DNA of 64,000 nt from the NCBI RefSeq assembly GCF_028994805.1, contig NZ_JAJQQP010000004.1, positions 186,001 to 250,000 on the forward strand, written 5' to 3'. Below, piece after piece: positions 1 through 7,963 of the stretch. Origin of the DNA: Promicromonospora iranensis (GTDB lineage: Bacteria > Actinomycetota > Actinomycetes > Actinomycetales > Cellulomonadaceae). The notes beneath the pieces are model-generated. The model had not been told where the DNA came from and searched no databases. It saw only the letters and a list, made by a program, of their open reading frames with translations. The position numbers and the translations under genes were made by a program. Position 1 is the first letter of the stretch. Every line of letters begins with the position of its first letter.

Positions 1-128
1 TGGAGACGGAGCTGGTGGTCTTCCCGGGCGAGAACCACGAGCTGTCCCGTTCCGGGCGCCCGCGGCACCGGCAGGAGCGCTTCGAGCTGATCCTCGACTG
101 GTGGAAGCGGCACCTGCCGGTGGGATGA
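1..128 (+). CDS. C-terminal end of an S9-type (prolyl oligopeptidase-like) alpha/beta-hydrolase peptidase, truncated by the window edge
   Basis: Only the last 41 codons are inside the window, in the frame that starts at base 3. The residues ELVVFPGENHELSRSG followed by RHRQERFELILDWW are the typical tail of S9 peptidases: the His of GENHELS is the catalytic-triad histidine and the aromatic-rich last helix closes the alpha/beta-hydrolase fold. The stop is at 126-128, 13 nt before the next start, so the two genes may be co-transcribed. Substrate and localisation cannot be judged from this fragment. Confidence 0.75.
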   Translation, partial: ETELVVFPGENHELSRSGRPRHRQERFELILDWWKRHLPVG

Positions 129-141
129 GAGCATCGACCCC

Positions 142-615
142 GTGCAGATCATTACCGCCCCGCTCACCCAGCTCGACGTCACCATCGCCTATGGGGTCTG
201 GAAGCTGCGCCAGGACGTGTTCGTCGTCGAGCAGGACTGCCCGTACGAGGACCTCGACGGGCGCGACCTCGAGCCCACCACCGTGCACGTGGTGATGCTC
301 GGCGAGGCGGCCCCCGACTCGGTGTCCGACGGCGGGACCCGCGTGCTCGGCACGGCCCGCGTCCTGGACGACGGCGGGGAGTGGCGCATCGGCCGGGTGG
401 CCCTGGTCAAGGGCGCGCGGGGCAAAGGGCTGTCCGACGAGCTCATGCGTGCGGCGCTGCGCCACATCGAGGCGGCCGACGACGACCGCGACATCGTGCT
501 GGACGCCCAGTCGCCCTTGACCCGTTGGTACGGCAAGCACGGGTTCGGTGAGGACGGGGCGGAGTTCCTGGAGGACGGCATCCCGCACACGCCGATGCGC
601 TTGGTGCGAGGCTGA
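142..615 (+). CDS. ElaA-family GNAT N-acetyltransferase
   Basis: This 157-residue protein has the size and layout of the ElaA subgroup of GNAT acyl-CoA-dependent acetyltransferases. The N-terminal stretch (residues 12-40, YGVWKLRQDVFVVEQDCPYEDLDGRD in two parts) is the characteristic ElaA start, and residues 90-100 (RVALVKGARGKGL) form the acetyl-CoA pyrophosphate loop (R/QxxGxG/A type). The conserved C-terminal segment LTRWYGKHGF is also present. Translation starts at GTG 142. The substrate of ElaA proteins is not established. It is followed by a palindromic repeat and then by a convergent gene. Confidence 0.85.
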   Translation: MQIITAPLTQLDVTIAYGVWKLRQDVFVVEQDCPYEDLDGRDLEPTTVHVVMLGEAAPDSVSDGGTRVLGTARVLDDGGEWRIGRVALVKGARGKGLSDELMRAALRHIEAADDDRDIVLDAQSPLTRWYGKHGFGEDGAEFLEDGIPHTPMRLVRG

Positions 616-619
616 CCCC

Positions 620-687
620 CTTGGTTGTGGGCGCGACCGTTGCGACGACGTGTCGGGCTGAGGCGCAACGGTCACGCTCACAACAAG
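620..687. repeat. Imperfect palindromic repeat, GGTTGTGGGC family, copy 1; probable bidirectional terminator
   Basis: Left arm 620-644 (starts CTTGGTTGTGGGCGCGACC) and right arm 664-687 (ends TCACAACAAG) pair with a few mismatches around a 19-nt loop. The element lies between two convergent genes (stops at 615 and 695), so it can terminate both. A related palindrome sharing TTGGTTGTGGGC-R-CGA is found at 63683-63749, which marks it as a dispersed element and not a one-off hairpin. Confidence 0.7.
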
Positions 688-694
688 AACGGCG

Positions 695-2272
695 TCAGTA
701 GGCGCCTCGGCCGGAGACGACTGCGCGGGCGGTCTGGGCCAGGATCAGCAGGTCGAGGAACGGCGTCCAGTTCTCGGCGTAGTAGACGTCGAGCCGGACC
801 GCCTCCTCCCAGGACAGGTCCGACCGCCCGGTGACCTGCCACAGGCCGGTCATGCCGGGCTTGACCAGCAGCCGGCGCTTCATGCGCTCCTCGTAGGCCG
901 CGACCTCGTGGGGCAGCGGCGGGCGCGGGCCGACGAGACTCATGTGCCCGCACAGCACGTTGAAGAGCTGGGGCAGCTCGTCGAGCGAGTACCGGCGCAG
1001 CACCCGGCCCACGCGGCTGATACGCGGGTCGGCGCGCATCTTGAACAGCGGGCCGTCGGCTTCGTTGACGGCGGCCAGGGCCGGAACGTCCCGGTCCGCG
1101 CCGACGTACATGGTGCGGAACTTGACCATCGGGAAGAGGCGCCCGCCGCGGCCGACGCGCTGCGACAGGTAGAAGACCGGCCCTCGGCTGGTCGTCGCCA
1201 CGGCCAGCGTGATGGCCAGCAGGATCGGCAGGACCAGGATCGTCAGGACCGCGGTCAGGACCCAGTCCATCACCTGCTTCACGGAGAACTTGGGTCCCAC
1301 GAACCGGGGTGTGTCCACGTGCAGCAGTGACATCCCCGGCGCAGGGGAGACGGTGATCCGCGGGACCGCGACGTCGGCCAGCTCCGCGGTGAGCATCAGG
1401 TCGACGCCGTACCGTTCGAGCTCCCAGCCCAGCTGCCGCACGACATCGGCGGTGATCTCGTGCGAGCTGCACACCGCCACGGCACCGGCTCCTACCTCGT
1501 GCGCCGTCTGGCCGACTGCGCTCAGGTCGCCGAGGACAGGGACGCCGCCCACGCGCTCGCCCTGCCGGAGCCCGCCGGTCGGCATGCACACACCCACCAC
1601 CACGAACTCCTGCTCCGGCGCACCGTTCAGCAGCCGGATCAGGCGTCCGGTCTGCTCCCTGCTGCCCACCGCCAGGAGGATGGTCAGCCCGCCGTCACCG
1701 CGGCGGCGCTGCCGCAGCAGGTGCTGCCGCCACGCGTAGCGCGACGCGACGAGGCCGACCATGCCGAGCGGGAAGGCGACCAGGAGCAGGGTGCGCGCCT
1801 CCGAGTAGGCGGTCACCCACGCGATCAGGACGATCAGGCTGAACGACTTCCAGGTGGCGTCGAGGACCTTCTGGTACTCCGACATACCCCGGCCGAAGAA
1901 CCGCACGTCGTAGGCGCGGTTCGTGGCCAGTGCCGCCAACCATGCCGTGGCCAGGAGCAGGCCGGCGGCGGCCTGCATCGGCTCGATCGAGGACGACGGC
2001 GACGCGCCCCCGAGCGCGAGCTGCAGACCGTAGGCCGCGATCAGGGTGGCACCGACCACGACGGCGTCGGTGAGCCGGAGCCGTGCCTGGTACCCGGACT
2101 GCCAGCCGGTCCGGGCGCGGGGGAGTGCGGCGGCGCGGAGCTGCCGGATGTCGGCGCTCTCGGTCCGCGCTCCGGCCGGCGCGCCGTGCGACATCGGCTC
2201 ATGGCTCGAGGAACGCTCTGGCTGCACGGGAAAGAGAAGCGGCGGTTCGCCGTCAACCGAGTGTGCGGTCAC
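695..2272 (-). CDS. Polyprenyl glycosylphosphotransferase (EPS priming sugar transferase, WbaP/CpsE type)
   Basis: Membrane enzyme that transfers a sugar-1-phosphate from a nucleotide sugar to undecaprenyl phosphate, the first step of repeat-unit assembly. The 525-residue protein has an N-terminal bundle of about four TM segments, a central Rossmann-like region, and a C-terminal bacterial sugar-transferase domain with a long TM hairpin (VLTAVLTILVLPILLAITLA), the VKFRTM motif and SLVGPRPPLPHEV, the family signature. I chose GTG 2272 because AAGGGA lies 7 nt upstream. The frame stays open to 2425, but third positions there are far less GC-rich, so that extension looks non-coding. It opens the EPS locus, divergent from a glycosyltransferase gene. 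Confidence 0.9.
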   Translation of the reverse strand: MTAHSVDGEPPLLFPVQPERSSSHEPMSHGAPAGARTESADIRQLRAAALPRARTGWQSGYQARLRLTDAVVVGATLIAAYGLQLALGGASPSSSIEPMQAAAGLLLATAWLAALATNRAYDVRFFGRGMSEYQKVLDATWKSFSLIVLIAWVTAYSEARTLLLVAFPLGMVGLVASRYAWRQHLLRQRRRGDGGLTILLAVGSREQTGRLIRLLNGAPEQEFVVVGVCMPTGGLRQGERVGGVPVLGDLSAVGQTAHEVGAGAVAVCSSHEITADVVRQLGWELERYGVDLMLTAELADVAVPRITVSPAPGMSLLHVDTPRFVGPKFSVKQVMDWVLTAVLTILVLPILLAITLAVATTSRGPVFYLSQRVGRGGRLFPMVKFRTMYVGADRDVPALAAVNEADGPLFKMRADPRISRVGRVLRRYSLDELPQLFNVLCGHMSLVGPRPPLPHEVAAYEERMKRRLLVKPGMTGLWQVTGRSDLSWEEAVRLDVYYAENWTPFLDLLILAQTARAVVSGRGAY

Positions 2273-2587
2273 GCTCGATCCCTTCGGTTCCTGCTGACGT
2301 GGCGGGTTGCTCGGGCGCATGCACTCGCGAGGACGTACCGGGCGTCTTCCGGGTGTTTGTACGCGTGCCGACGGCGGCGCTCCGCCCCGTGGCTGGTGAA
2401 CAAAGTACGGGGAACTGGCGGACAACGCGGCGTGAACCTGCAGAAGTCACCCGTTAACTCTCATTTTTCACCTCTCGCCCGGGTGATTTCATGAGAAACG
2501 GCCATATTTCGCCCACCGGTAGGGCCCGATGGAGTTCACCCGGCCTGACATCTCCTGCGAGGTGACCGGCTGGCACAGTTGGCGATC
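2273..2587. promoter_or_regulatory. Divergent intergenic region at the head of the EPS locus, with TTCACCC/GGGTGA boxes
   Basis: No gene is supported in this 315-base stretch. It holds an AT-richer core around 2455-2515, TCACCC at 2447, TTTTTCACC at 2464-2472, GGGTGA at 2481 and TTCACCCGG at 2535-2543. The 2464-2486 pair forms a partial inverted repeat. The boxes match those in the other EPS promoter regions, so this is the likely control region for both the priming transferase (left) and the glycosyltransferase (right). Confidence 0.5.
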
Positions 2588-3769
2588 ATGACGACGGTCC
2601 TTCTCGCGCACGCCTCAGTGGAGCTCTACGGCTCCGACCTCCAGCTGGTCGAGACCGCGGCCGGATGTGTCGACGCCGGCGCGGACGTCGTCGTGCTGCT
2701 GCCCGGCGAGGGGCCGCTGGCCGAGCGGATGCGCGAGGTCGGCGCCCGGGTGGAGACCCTCGACGTGCCGGTGCTCCGCAAGGCGCACCTCACGCCACGG
2801 GGTATCGCTGCCCTGGGGGCCGGCACGCTGCGGGCGCTCGGACCGATGGTGCGGCTGATCCGCCGCGTGGGGCCTGACGCCGTCCTCGTCAACACCCTCA
2901 CCATCCCCGCGTGGCTGGTCGCCGCCCGGCTGGCCGGGGTCGCCCCCGTGTGTCACGTGCACGAGGCGGAGGCGGACGCGCGCTGGGTGGTCCGGGTCGG
3001 GCTCGCGGCGCCGCTCCTGCTCGCGCGCGACGTCGTCGTGAACTCCGCGGCGGCACGCGACGTCGTCGTGTCGGCGGTCCCGGCGCTGCGGCGGCGGACG
3101 CGCGTCGTCTACAACGGCGTGCCCGGGCCCGGGGAGGCTCCGGCCGCGGGCGGCGGTGCGAGGGCTGGTGCTGGTGCGGAACCTGCACCCGCGCACGTCG
3201 TGCTCGTCGGGCGTCTGTCACCGCGCAAGGGCTCCGACGTGGCGCTCGAGGCGGTGGCGCGCCTGCGACGGGCCGGCCGGGACGCGCGGCTGACACTGTG
3301 CGGGTCGGCGTTCACCGGCTACGAGTGGTTCGAGGACCAGCTCCGTGCGCGGGCCGCCGAGGACGACCTGGCCGGGGCCGTGGAGCTCGTGGGGTACGCC
3401 GACCCGTGGGAGTGGTTCGCGCGGGGCGACGTCGTCGTCGTGCCGTCGCGGGTGGAGCCGTTCGGGAACGTGGCGGTCCAGGCGATGCTCGCCGCGCGGC
3501 CGGTGGTGGTGAGCCGCACGCAGGGGCTCGCGGAGATCGTCCGGGACGGGGAGACGGGCCTGCTCGTACCGCCCGACGACCCCGTAGCCCTTGCCAAGGC
3601 GGTCGCTGCGCTGCTCGACGACCCGGCGCGCGCGTCGGTGCTGGCGGACGCCGGCCGGCGGGACGCTGTCGAGCGGTTCGGGGTGGAGCGGTATCGGGCA
3701 CAGATGGGGCGGCTGCTGGTGGGGCGGCGCCCCGTCGTCCGCGTCATTCCGGAGCGGCCAGTGGGTTAA
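2588..3769 (+). CDS. GT4-family glycosyltransferase of the EPS locus
   Basis: Retaining GT-B glycosyltransferase of about 393 residues, predicted to add a sugar to the lipid-linked EPS repeat on the cytoplasmic face. The N-terminal half (LLAHASVELYGSDLQLVETA) is an acceptor-binding Rossmann domain. The C-terminal half carries HVVLVGRLSPRKGSDVALEA and the donor-site EX7E motif in VEPFGNVAVQAMLAARPVVVS. ATG 2588 is preferred over an in-frame TTG at 2579 because homologues normally begin with MTTVLLAHAS-like residues; no clear ribosome-binding site is visible. The donor sugar cannot be read from the sequence. Confidence 0.85.
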   Translation: MTTVLLAHASVELYGSDLQLVETAAGCVDAGADVVVLLPGEGPLAERMREVGARVETLDVPVLRKAHLTPRGIAALGAGTLRALGPMVRLIRRVGPDAVLVNTLTIPAWLVAARLAGVAPVCHVHEAEADARWVVRVGLAAPLLLARDVVVNSAAARDVVVSAVPALRRRTRVVYNGVPGPGEAPAAGGGARAGAGAEPAPAHVVLVGRLSPRKGSDVALEAVARLRRAGRDARLTLCGSAFTGYEWFEDQLRARAAEDDLAGAVELVGYADPWEWFARGDVVVVPSRVEPFGNVAVQAMLAARPVVVSRTQGLAEIVRDGETGLLVPPDDPVALAKAVAALLDDPARASVLADAGRRDAVERFGVERYRAQMGRLLVGRRPVVRVIPERPVG

Positions 3770-3801
3770 AAGAACTTATACCTCGCCAATTGACCCACTA
3801 C

Positions 3802-3844
3802 GGGTGAAAGAGGGCGAGCGGGGTGAAATGGTATATTCACCCGC
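3802..3844. promoter_or_regulatory. Three GGGTGAA/TTCACCC boxes upstream of the DUF1972 glycosyltransferase
   Basis: GGGTGAAA occurs at 3802 and 3821 (19 nt apart), and TTCACCCGC at 3836 in the opposite orientation. They sit in an AT-richer 119-base gap between two EPS glycosyltransferase genes, 45 nt or more before the ATG at 3889. This is one of five EPS promoter regions carrying the box. Confidence 0.5.
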
Positions 3845-3888
3845 TCTCGAGGCTGTTCCATGTATCTGGCGCGACCTACGCTCCCCGC

Positions 3889-5094
3889 ATGCCCTCAGAG
3901 CCCTTGCATGTCGCGATGGTCGGGACTCGTGGTGTCCCGGCTCGTTACGGGGGGTTCGAGACGGCCGTCGAGGAGATCGGGTCCCGGCTCGCCGCACGCG
4001 GCCACCGCGTGCGGACGTACTGCCGCCGCGTCCCGGGCACCGCGATCGAAGCCACCCCGCCGCTGACCGAGTACCTGGGCATGGAGCTCGTCACGCTCCC
4101 CGCGACGCGCCGCCGCTCGCTGGAGACCCTGAGCCACACCGCCCTCTCCGTGGCGCACCTGGCCAGGCACCGCACCGACGTGGCGTTCGTGTTCAACGCC
4201 GCCAACGCGCCGCTCTTGCCCGTGCTGCGGGCCGCCCGCATCCCGGTCGCCACCCACGTCGACGGCCTGGAGTGGCGCCGCGCCAAGTGGGGCCCTGCCG
4301 GTCAGCGGTACTACCGCGCCGCCGAGACGACGGCGGTACGGCTCTCGGACGCCCTGATCGCGGATGCGCAGGGCATCGCCGACTACTACCGCGACGAGTA
4401 CGGCGCGGACAGCCGGCTCATCACCTACGGTGCGCCGGACCTGACCGACGTCGGGCACGAGCGTCTCGCCGAGCTCGACCTGGCCCCGAACGGCTACCAC
4501 CTCGTGGTCGCGCGCTTCGAGCCGGAGAACCACGTCGACGTGATCGTCGAGGGCTACGTCGCCGGCGACGCCGCCCGGCCGCTCGTCGTCGTCGGCTCCG
4601 CGCCCTACTCGCACGGGTACACGCGCCGGATCTCGGACATCGCCGCGAGCGACCCGCGGGTGCGGATGCTGGGCGGCGTCTGGGACCAGGAGCTGCTGGA
4701 CCAGCTCTACGCCGGAGCGCTCACCTACCTGCACGGTCACTCCGTCGGTGGCACCAACCCGTCGCTCCTCCGCGCGATCGGCGGCGGCACGGCGACCTCC
4801 GCGTACGACGTCGCCTTCAACCGCGACGTCCTCGGGGACGCCGGGCGGTACTTCCGCACCCCTGCCGACGTCACCGCGCGGATCTCCGAGGCCGAGGACG
4901 ACGTCGCCGGGTGTGCCGACCGGGGCAAGGCCTTGGCCGAACGGGCGGTCGCTTATGACTGGGACCTCGTTGCTGACGGGTACGAGCAGCTCGCGCGTGA
5001 TCTCGCGGCCCGCAAGGTGCCCGGGCCGAGGCCGCTGGCGCGGCGGCGGAACGCGCCGGAGTGGGCACCCGCCGTCGATCCGAGGAACGGCTGA
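3889..5094 (+). CDS. DUF1972/GT4 glycosyltransferase (rhamnosyltransferase-like)
   Basis: GT-B glycosyltransferase of 401 residues. The opening residues HVAMVGTRGVPARYGGFETAV are diagnostic of the DUF1972 N-terminal domain found in EPS and capsule glycosyltransferases, often annotated as rhamnosyltransferases. Further landmarks are THVDGLEWRRAKWG (about residue 125) and HSVGGTNPSLLRA near the C-terminal donor site. ATG 3889 begins the conserved domain almost directly; the frame is open to 3823, but those codons look non-coding and include the regulatory boxes. The next gene follows after 6 nt, so they form an operon. Confidence 0.87.
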   Translation: MPSEPLHVAMVGTRGVPARYGGFETAVEEIGSRLAARGHRVRTYCRRVPGTAIEATPPLTEYLGMELVTLPATRRRSLETLSHTALSVAHLARHRTDVAFVFNAANAPLLPVLRAARIPVATHVDGLEWRRAKWGPAGQRYYRAAETTAVRLSDALIADAQGIADYYRDEYGADSRLITYGAPDLTDVGHERLAELDLAPNGYHLVVARFEPENHVDVIVEGYVAGDAARPLVVVGSAPYSHGYTRRISDIAASDPRVRMLGGVWDQELLDQLYAGALTYLHGHSVGGTNPSLLRAIGGGTATSAYDVAFNRDVLGDAGRYFRTPADVTARISEAEDDVAGCADRGKALAERAVAYDWDLVADGYEQLARDLAARKVPGPRPLARRRNAPEWAPAVDPRNG

Positions 5095-5100
5095 GCGGAC

Positions 5101-6042
5101 GTGGAACCGCACGACGGGTCGACGAGCCCGGGACGCGTCTACCAGCTGATCCGCCCGCGGATGGGCACCCGCAACGTCCTCGTCCCCGCCGGATCGCGCA
5201 GGGGAGCGCTCGCGGGCATCTCGCTGATCACGCGGTCCAAGGCCGCTGCGCTCGCGGCGCAATGGGGGTTGTACTACGCGACAGCGGTGCTCGGGACACG
5301 GTTCGTCCCTGGCGAGCGTGTGAACTGGGAGCCGCCCGGTGGTGGGGCCCGGTGGGATGCGCTGACGACGTGTCTCGGTCCGTTCGACGACCTCGCTCTC
5401 TACGAGCGTCCCCAGGCGTCCCGGACCGGCCTGGCAGCCCTGCTGCTGCGCGAGGGGAGACCGGTGGGCTTCCTCAAGCTGCGCGAGGAACCGGCGGAGC
5501 TCGACCGCGAGCACCGCGCGATGGTCGCGCTCACGGACGCGCGGCCCGAGACGTTCCGGGTGCCACGCGTTCTCGACCGCGGGAGCACCGACGGCTGGCA
5601 CTGGATGCTCATCGAGGCGATGCCTCCCCGGCCTGCCGCTCCGGCCCGGCGGATCGTGCTGCCCCGGGTGCTCGCAGACATCCAGCGCTGCCTGGAGCCG
5701 CTGCTGCCGCGGGCGCGGGACGTGCCTGTGCACTGGCGGCCGATGCACGGCGACCTGACACCGTGGAACCTTCGGCGCTGCGGTCGGGGCCTGCCCTGGC
5801 TGATCGACTGGGAGGACGCGGCGTGGGCGCCGCCAGGCGCCGACCAGGTCTACTACGCCGTGACGAGCGCCGCGGTGCTGGGCCGCAGCTCCGTCGCGCC
5901 GTCCGAACCGGAGCACGTGGAGGCCGCGAGGTTCTGGTTGGACCGCATGACTGCGAGGTCCGGCGACGACCACGACGCGCCGCTCACCGCCCGACTCATC
6001 ACCGAGCTGCGGTCGAGGATCAATCCTCCCGCGTCGCGCTGA
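5101..6042 (+). CDS. Aminoglycoside-phosphotransferase-fold protein of the EPS locus (function unknown)
   Basis: 313 residues with the kinase core of the APH/choline-kinase superfamily: catalytic loop MHGDLTPWNLR (about residue 215, the HxD...N pattern) and the metal-binding LIDWEDA about 15 residues on. The N-terminal part contains a glycine-poor lobe (GRPVGFLKLREE) that could hold the nucleotide-binding lysine. GTG 5101 is 6 nt after the preceding stop, so it is co-transcribed with the DUF1972 glycosyltransferase. A sugar or polyol kinase role in EPS decoration is an inference. Its last 23 nt overlap the end of the convergent sulfotransferase gene. Confidence 0.75.
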   Translation: MEPHDGSTSPGRVYQLIRPRMGTRNVLVPAGSRRGALAGISLITRSKAAALAAQWGLYYATAVLGTRFVPGERVNWEPPGGGARWDALTTCLGPFDDLALYERPQASRTGLAALLLREGRPVGFLKLREEPAELDREHRAMVALTDARPETFRVPRVLDRGSTDGWHWMLIEAMPPRPAAPARRIVLPRVLADIQRCLEPLLPRARDVPVHWRPMHGDLTPWNLRRCGRGLPWLIDWEDAAWAPPGADQVYYAVTSAAVLGRSSVAPSEPEHVEAARFWLDRMTARSGDDHDAPLTARLITELRSRINPPASR

Positions 6043-6940
6043 CGTGCTCGGCGAGACCTGGCCGGGTCCAGGGAAGCTGGCGGCCCAGCAGCCCTTCGAG
6101 CTCCGCGTTGAACGGTGCGTAGTGCGTCGCGAGGCTCTGGCGGGTGGCTTCTGCCAGCTTGCTGCTCGGGGCGGCGTTCCAGGGTTTCGCCACCGACGGG
6201 GGCAGGGTCGCAGGACGCAGTCCGAGGAACTCGGCCACCCCATCGCAGGTGTGTTGGGGGTCGGCGTAGAAGTCCTCTGCCGCGAGCACGTGGAACTGCT
6301 CCGGCGCGAAGTGGTTCATCCAGCGCCGGAGGTGCGGGGCGTACTCGCCCTGCGCGCGGTAGGACTGTTGCTCGTGCGCGTAGCTCGTGTAGCCGGGCTC
6401 GGTGACGATGCGCTCGTGTTCGCCCCCGAGCCGCTCGTCCTCCGCGGCCAGCGCCCCCTCGAACGTGTCGAGCTCCTCGGCGTTCTGCCGTCGCCGCTCC
6501 CGGTAGTGCGAGAACGCGCGCTCGATCGGGTCGCGCAGGACGAGCAGGATCTTCGCCTCCGGCGCGTCCCTCCCCGCACGCTCGGCCGCGAGCGGGTGGA
6601 AGAGGTAGTACGGCGATCCCTCGCCGACGACCTTTCCGCCGCGGCGGGCGGTGGCCGGGAAATGAGACCGGTACCAGACATCGCCCTTCGAGTAATGGGA
6701 GTCGAAGTAGTGGACGCCCTTGGTGTGGTTGTCCTTGGGGAGCAGCCGCGCGCTCGGAAACAGCGGCATCACCTGAGGGTGTTCCAGCAGCGCGAAGTAC
6801 AGGGATGTCGAGCCGCCGCGCTTGGCGCCGATGAGCAGAAAGTCCGGCCCGCGCCGCAGAGGAGCTGTGAGCATGCCGTATCCCCGGATCACCGCGCGCC
6901 CGGTGGCGATGACGGGCTGGGGCAGTCGCGACGTGGTCAC
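6020..6940 (-). CDS. PAPS-dependent sulfotransferase family protein
   Basis: Transfers a sulfuryl group from PAPS to an acceptor hydroxyl; here the acceptor is probably the EPS or its lipid-linked repeat. The 306-residue protein shows the 5'-phosphosulfate loop FLLIGAKRGGSTSLYFAL near residues 35-50 and the 3'-phosphate-binding motif LRDPIERAFSHYRER near residue 130, both characteristic of sulfotransfer_1/3 domains. GTG 6940 is preferred; the frame stays open to 7165 but would run back through the regulatory box and the start of the divergent glycosyltransferase. An internal start near residue 22 is possible. It is convergent with, and overlaps, the APH-fold gene. Confidence 0.85.
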   Translation of the reverse strand: MTTSRLPQPVIATGRAVIRGYGMLTAPLRRGPDFLLIGAKRGGSTSLYFALLEHPQVMPLFPSARLLPKDNHTKGVHYFDSHYSKGDVWYRSHFPATARRGGKVVGEGSPYYLFHPLAAERAGRDAPEAKILLVLRDPIERAFSHYRERRRQNAEELDTFEGALAAEDERLGGEHERIVTEPGYTSYAHEQQSYRAQGEYAPHLRRWMNHFAPEQFHVLAAEDFYADPQHTCDGVAEFLGLRPATLPPSVAKPWNAAPSSKLAEATRQSLATHYAPFNAELEGLLGRQLPWTRPGLAEHVSATRED

Positions 6941-6996
6941 CTCACGACCGTACCCGTGCCCGGGCGTCCCGTCGTGGACGAATCTGCTGGTCAAGC

Positions 6997-7006
6997 GGGT
7001 GAAATG
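6997..7006 (+). promoter_or_regulatory. GGGTGAAATG box between the sulfotransferase and GT2 genes
   Basis: GGGTGAAATG followed by GGGCGAG lies in the 143-nt divergent gap between starts at 6940 and 7084. The same GGGTGAAATG is found at 3821, where GGGCGAG lies just before the box. Its placement between two divergent EPS genes suggests an operator for one or both. Confidence 0.45.
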
Positions 7007-7083
7007 GGGCGAGGGGCCGCCGTCGGCCACGTTCGGACGCCTATCGTCCTGCCCATGGGACGCAGCGAGGGGAGCGGGGGGCG

Positions 7084-7959
7084 ATGACGGGCACGGGTCT
7101 GGGGAACTGTGCTCTGGTCGTCGTGAGCTACGGCTCCAGCGAGCTGCTTGCCGCCAACGTGCCACGGACCGCCGGCGACTCGGGCGTGCGGGTGGTCGTC
7201 GTGGACTCCTGGAGCAGCGACGTCGAACGTGCGGCCGTCTCCCGGCTGGCCGCGGAGCACGGCTGGGATCTGCTGACGCCGGACCGCAACACCGGGTTCG
7301 GTGGCGGGTGCAACCTCGGGGTGCAGCACGCGCTCGGGGCCGGAGCTGACGTGGTGGTGCTGCTCAACCCCGACGCGTGGTCGGATCCGGACGGCCTGGC
7401 CACGTTGGCGGGAGCCGCCCGCGCGGAACGCGCCCTGGTGGCCCCGCCCGTCCTCCGGCCGGACGGCGGCACGTACTCCCGCGGGCTGACCTTCCTCTCG
7501 CTCGCCGACGGGACGATGTCGGGGCAGAGGCGCCTCCCCGACGACGTCCCGTGGCTGAGCGGAGCGTGCCTGGCCGTGGGCGCCGAGCTGTGGGCCGACC
7601 TGGGCGGGTTCGACGAGGACTACTTCCTCTACTGGGAGGACGTCGATCTCTCCTACCGGGTACAGCAGCTCGGGGCCCGGCTCGTGGTGGCCGAGGGAGT
7701 CCACGTGGTCCATGCCGAAGGCGGCACGCAGGAGTCCCGCGGCCGTGCGAAGAGCGAGACCTACTACCGGTACGACATCGGCAACCGGATGCTCTTCGCC
7801 CGCAAGCACCTGGACGGGCCAGGCGTGCGTCGCTGGCGCCGGACCCTGCCTGCGGCGGCCCGCGCGGTCGCCCTGCGCGGCGGGCGGCGGCAGTTCCTGG
7901 AAGGCCCGGGTCCGTGGCGCGGCGTGTCGCAGGGCGTGCTGGAGGCCCTGCGACGCTGA
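7084..7959 (+). CDS. GT2-family glycosyltransferase (rhamnosyltransferase WbbL-like)
   Basis: GT-A fold inverting glycosyltransferase of 291 residues. Landmarks are CALVVVSYGSSELL and VVVVDSWSSD (nucleotide-binding strands), NTGFGGGCNLGV, the DxD-like LLNPDAW and the acceptor-site FDEDYFLYWEDVDLSYR, a combination typical of WbbL/rhamnosyltransferases. ATG 7084 follows a G-rich ribosome-binding stretch. It is divergent from the sulfotransferase gene and convergent, with a 4-nt gap, with the next glycosyltransferase gene. The donor sugar is a family-level guess. Confidence 0.88.
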   Translation: MTGTGLGNCALVVVSYGSSELLAANVPRTAGDSGVRVVVVDSWSSDVERAAVSRLAAEHGWDLLTPDRNTGFGGGCNLGVQHALGAGADVVVLLNPDAWSDPDGLATLAGAARAERALVAPPVLRPDGGTYSRGLTFLSLADGTMSGQRRLPDDVPWLSGACLAVGAELWADLGGFDEDYFLYWEDVDLSYRVQQLGARLVVAEGVHVVHAEGGTQESRGRAKSETYYRYDIGNRMLFARKHLDGPGVRRWRRTLPAAARAVALRGGRRQFLEGPGPWRGVSQGVLEALRR

Positions 7960-7963
7960 GCGC

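Noticed and set aside
2273-2425. N-terminal extension of the priming sugar transferase to ATG 2425
   Set aside because: Third-position G+C drops sharply in this part and a good ribosome site precedes GTG 2272.
3895-6243. A 782-codon antisense frame across two EPS genes
   Set aside because: Same artefact of GC-rich third positions; it spans two real genes with clear families and has no ribosome site.
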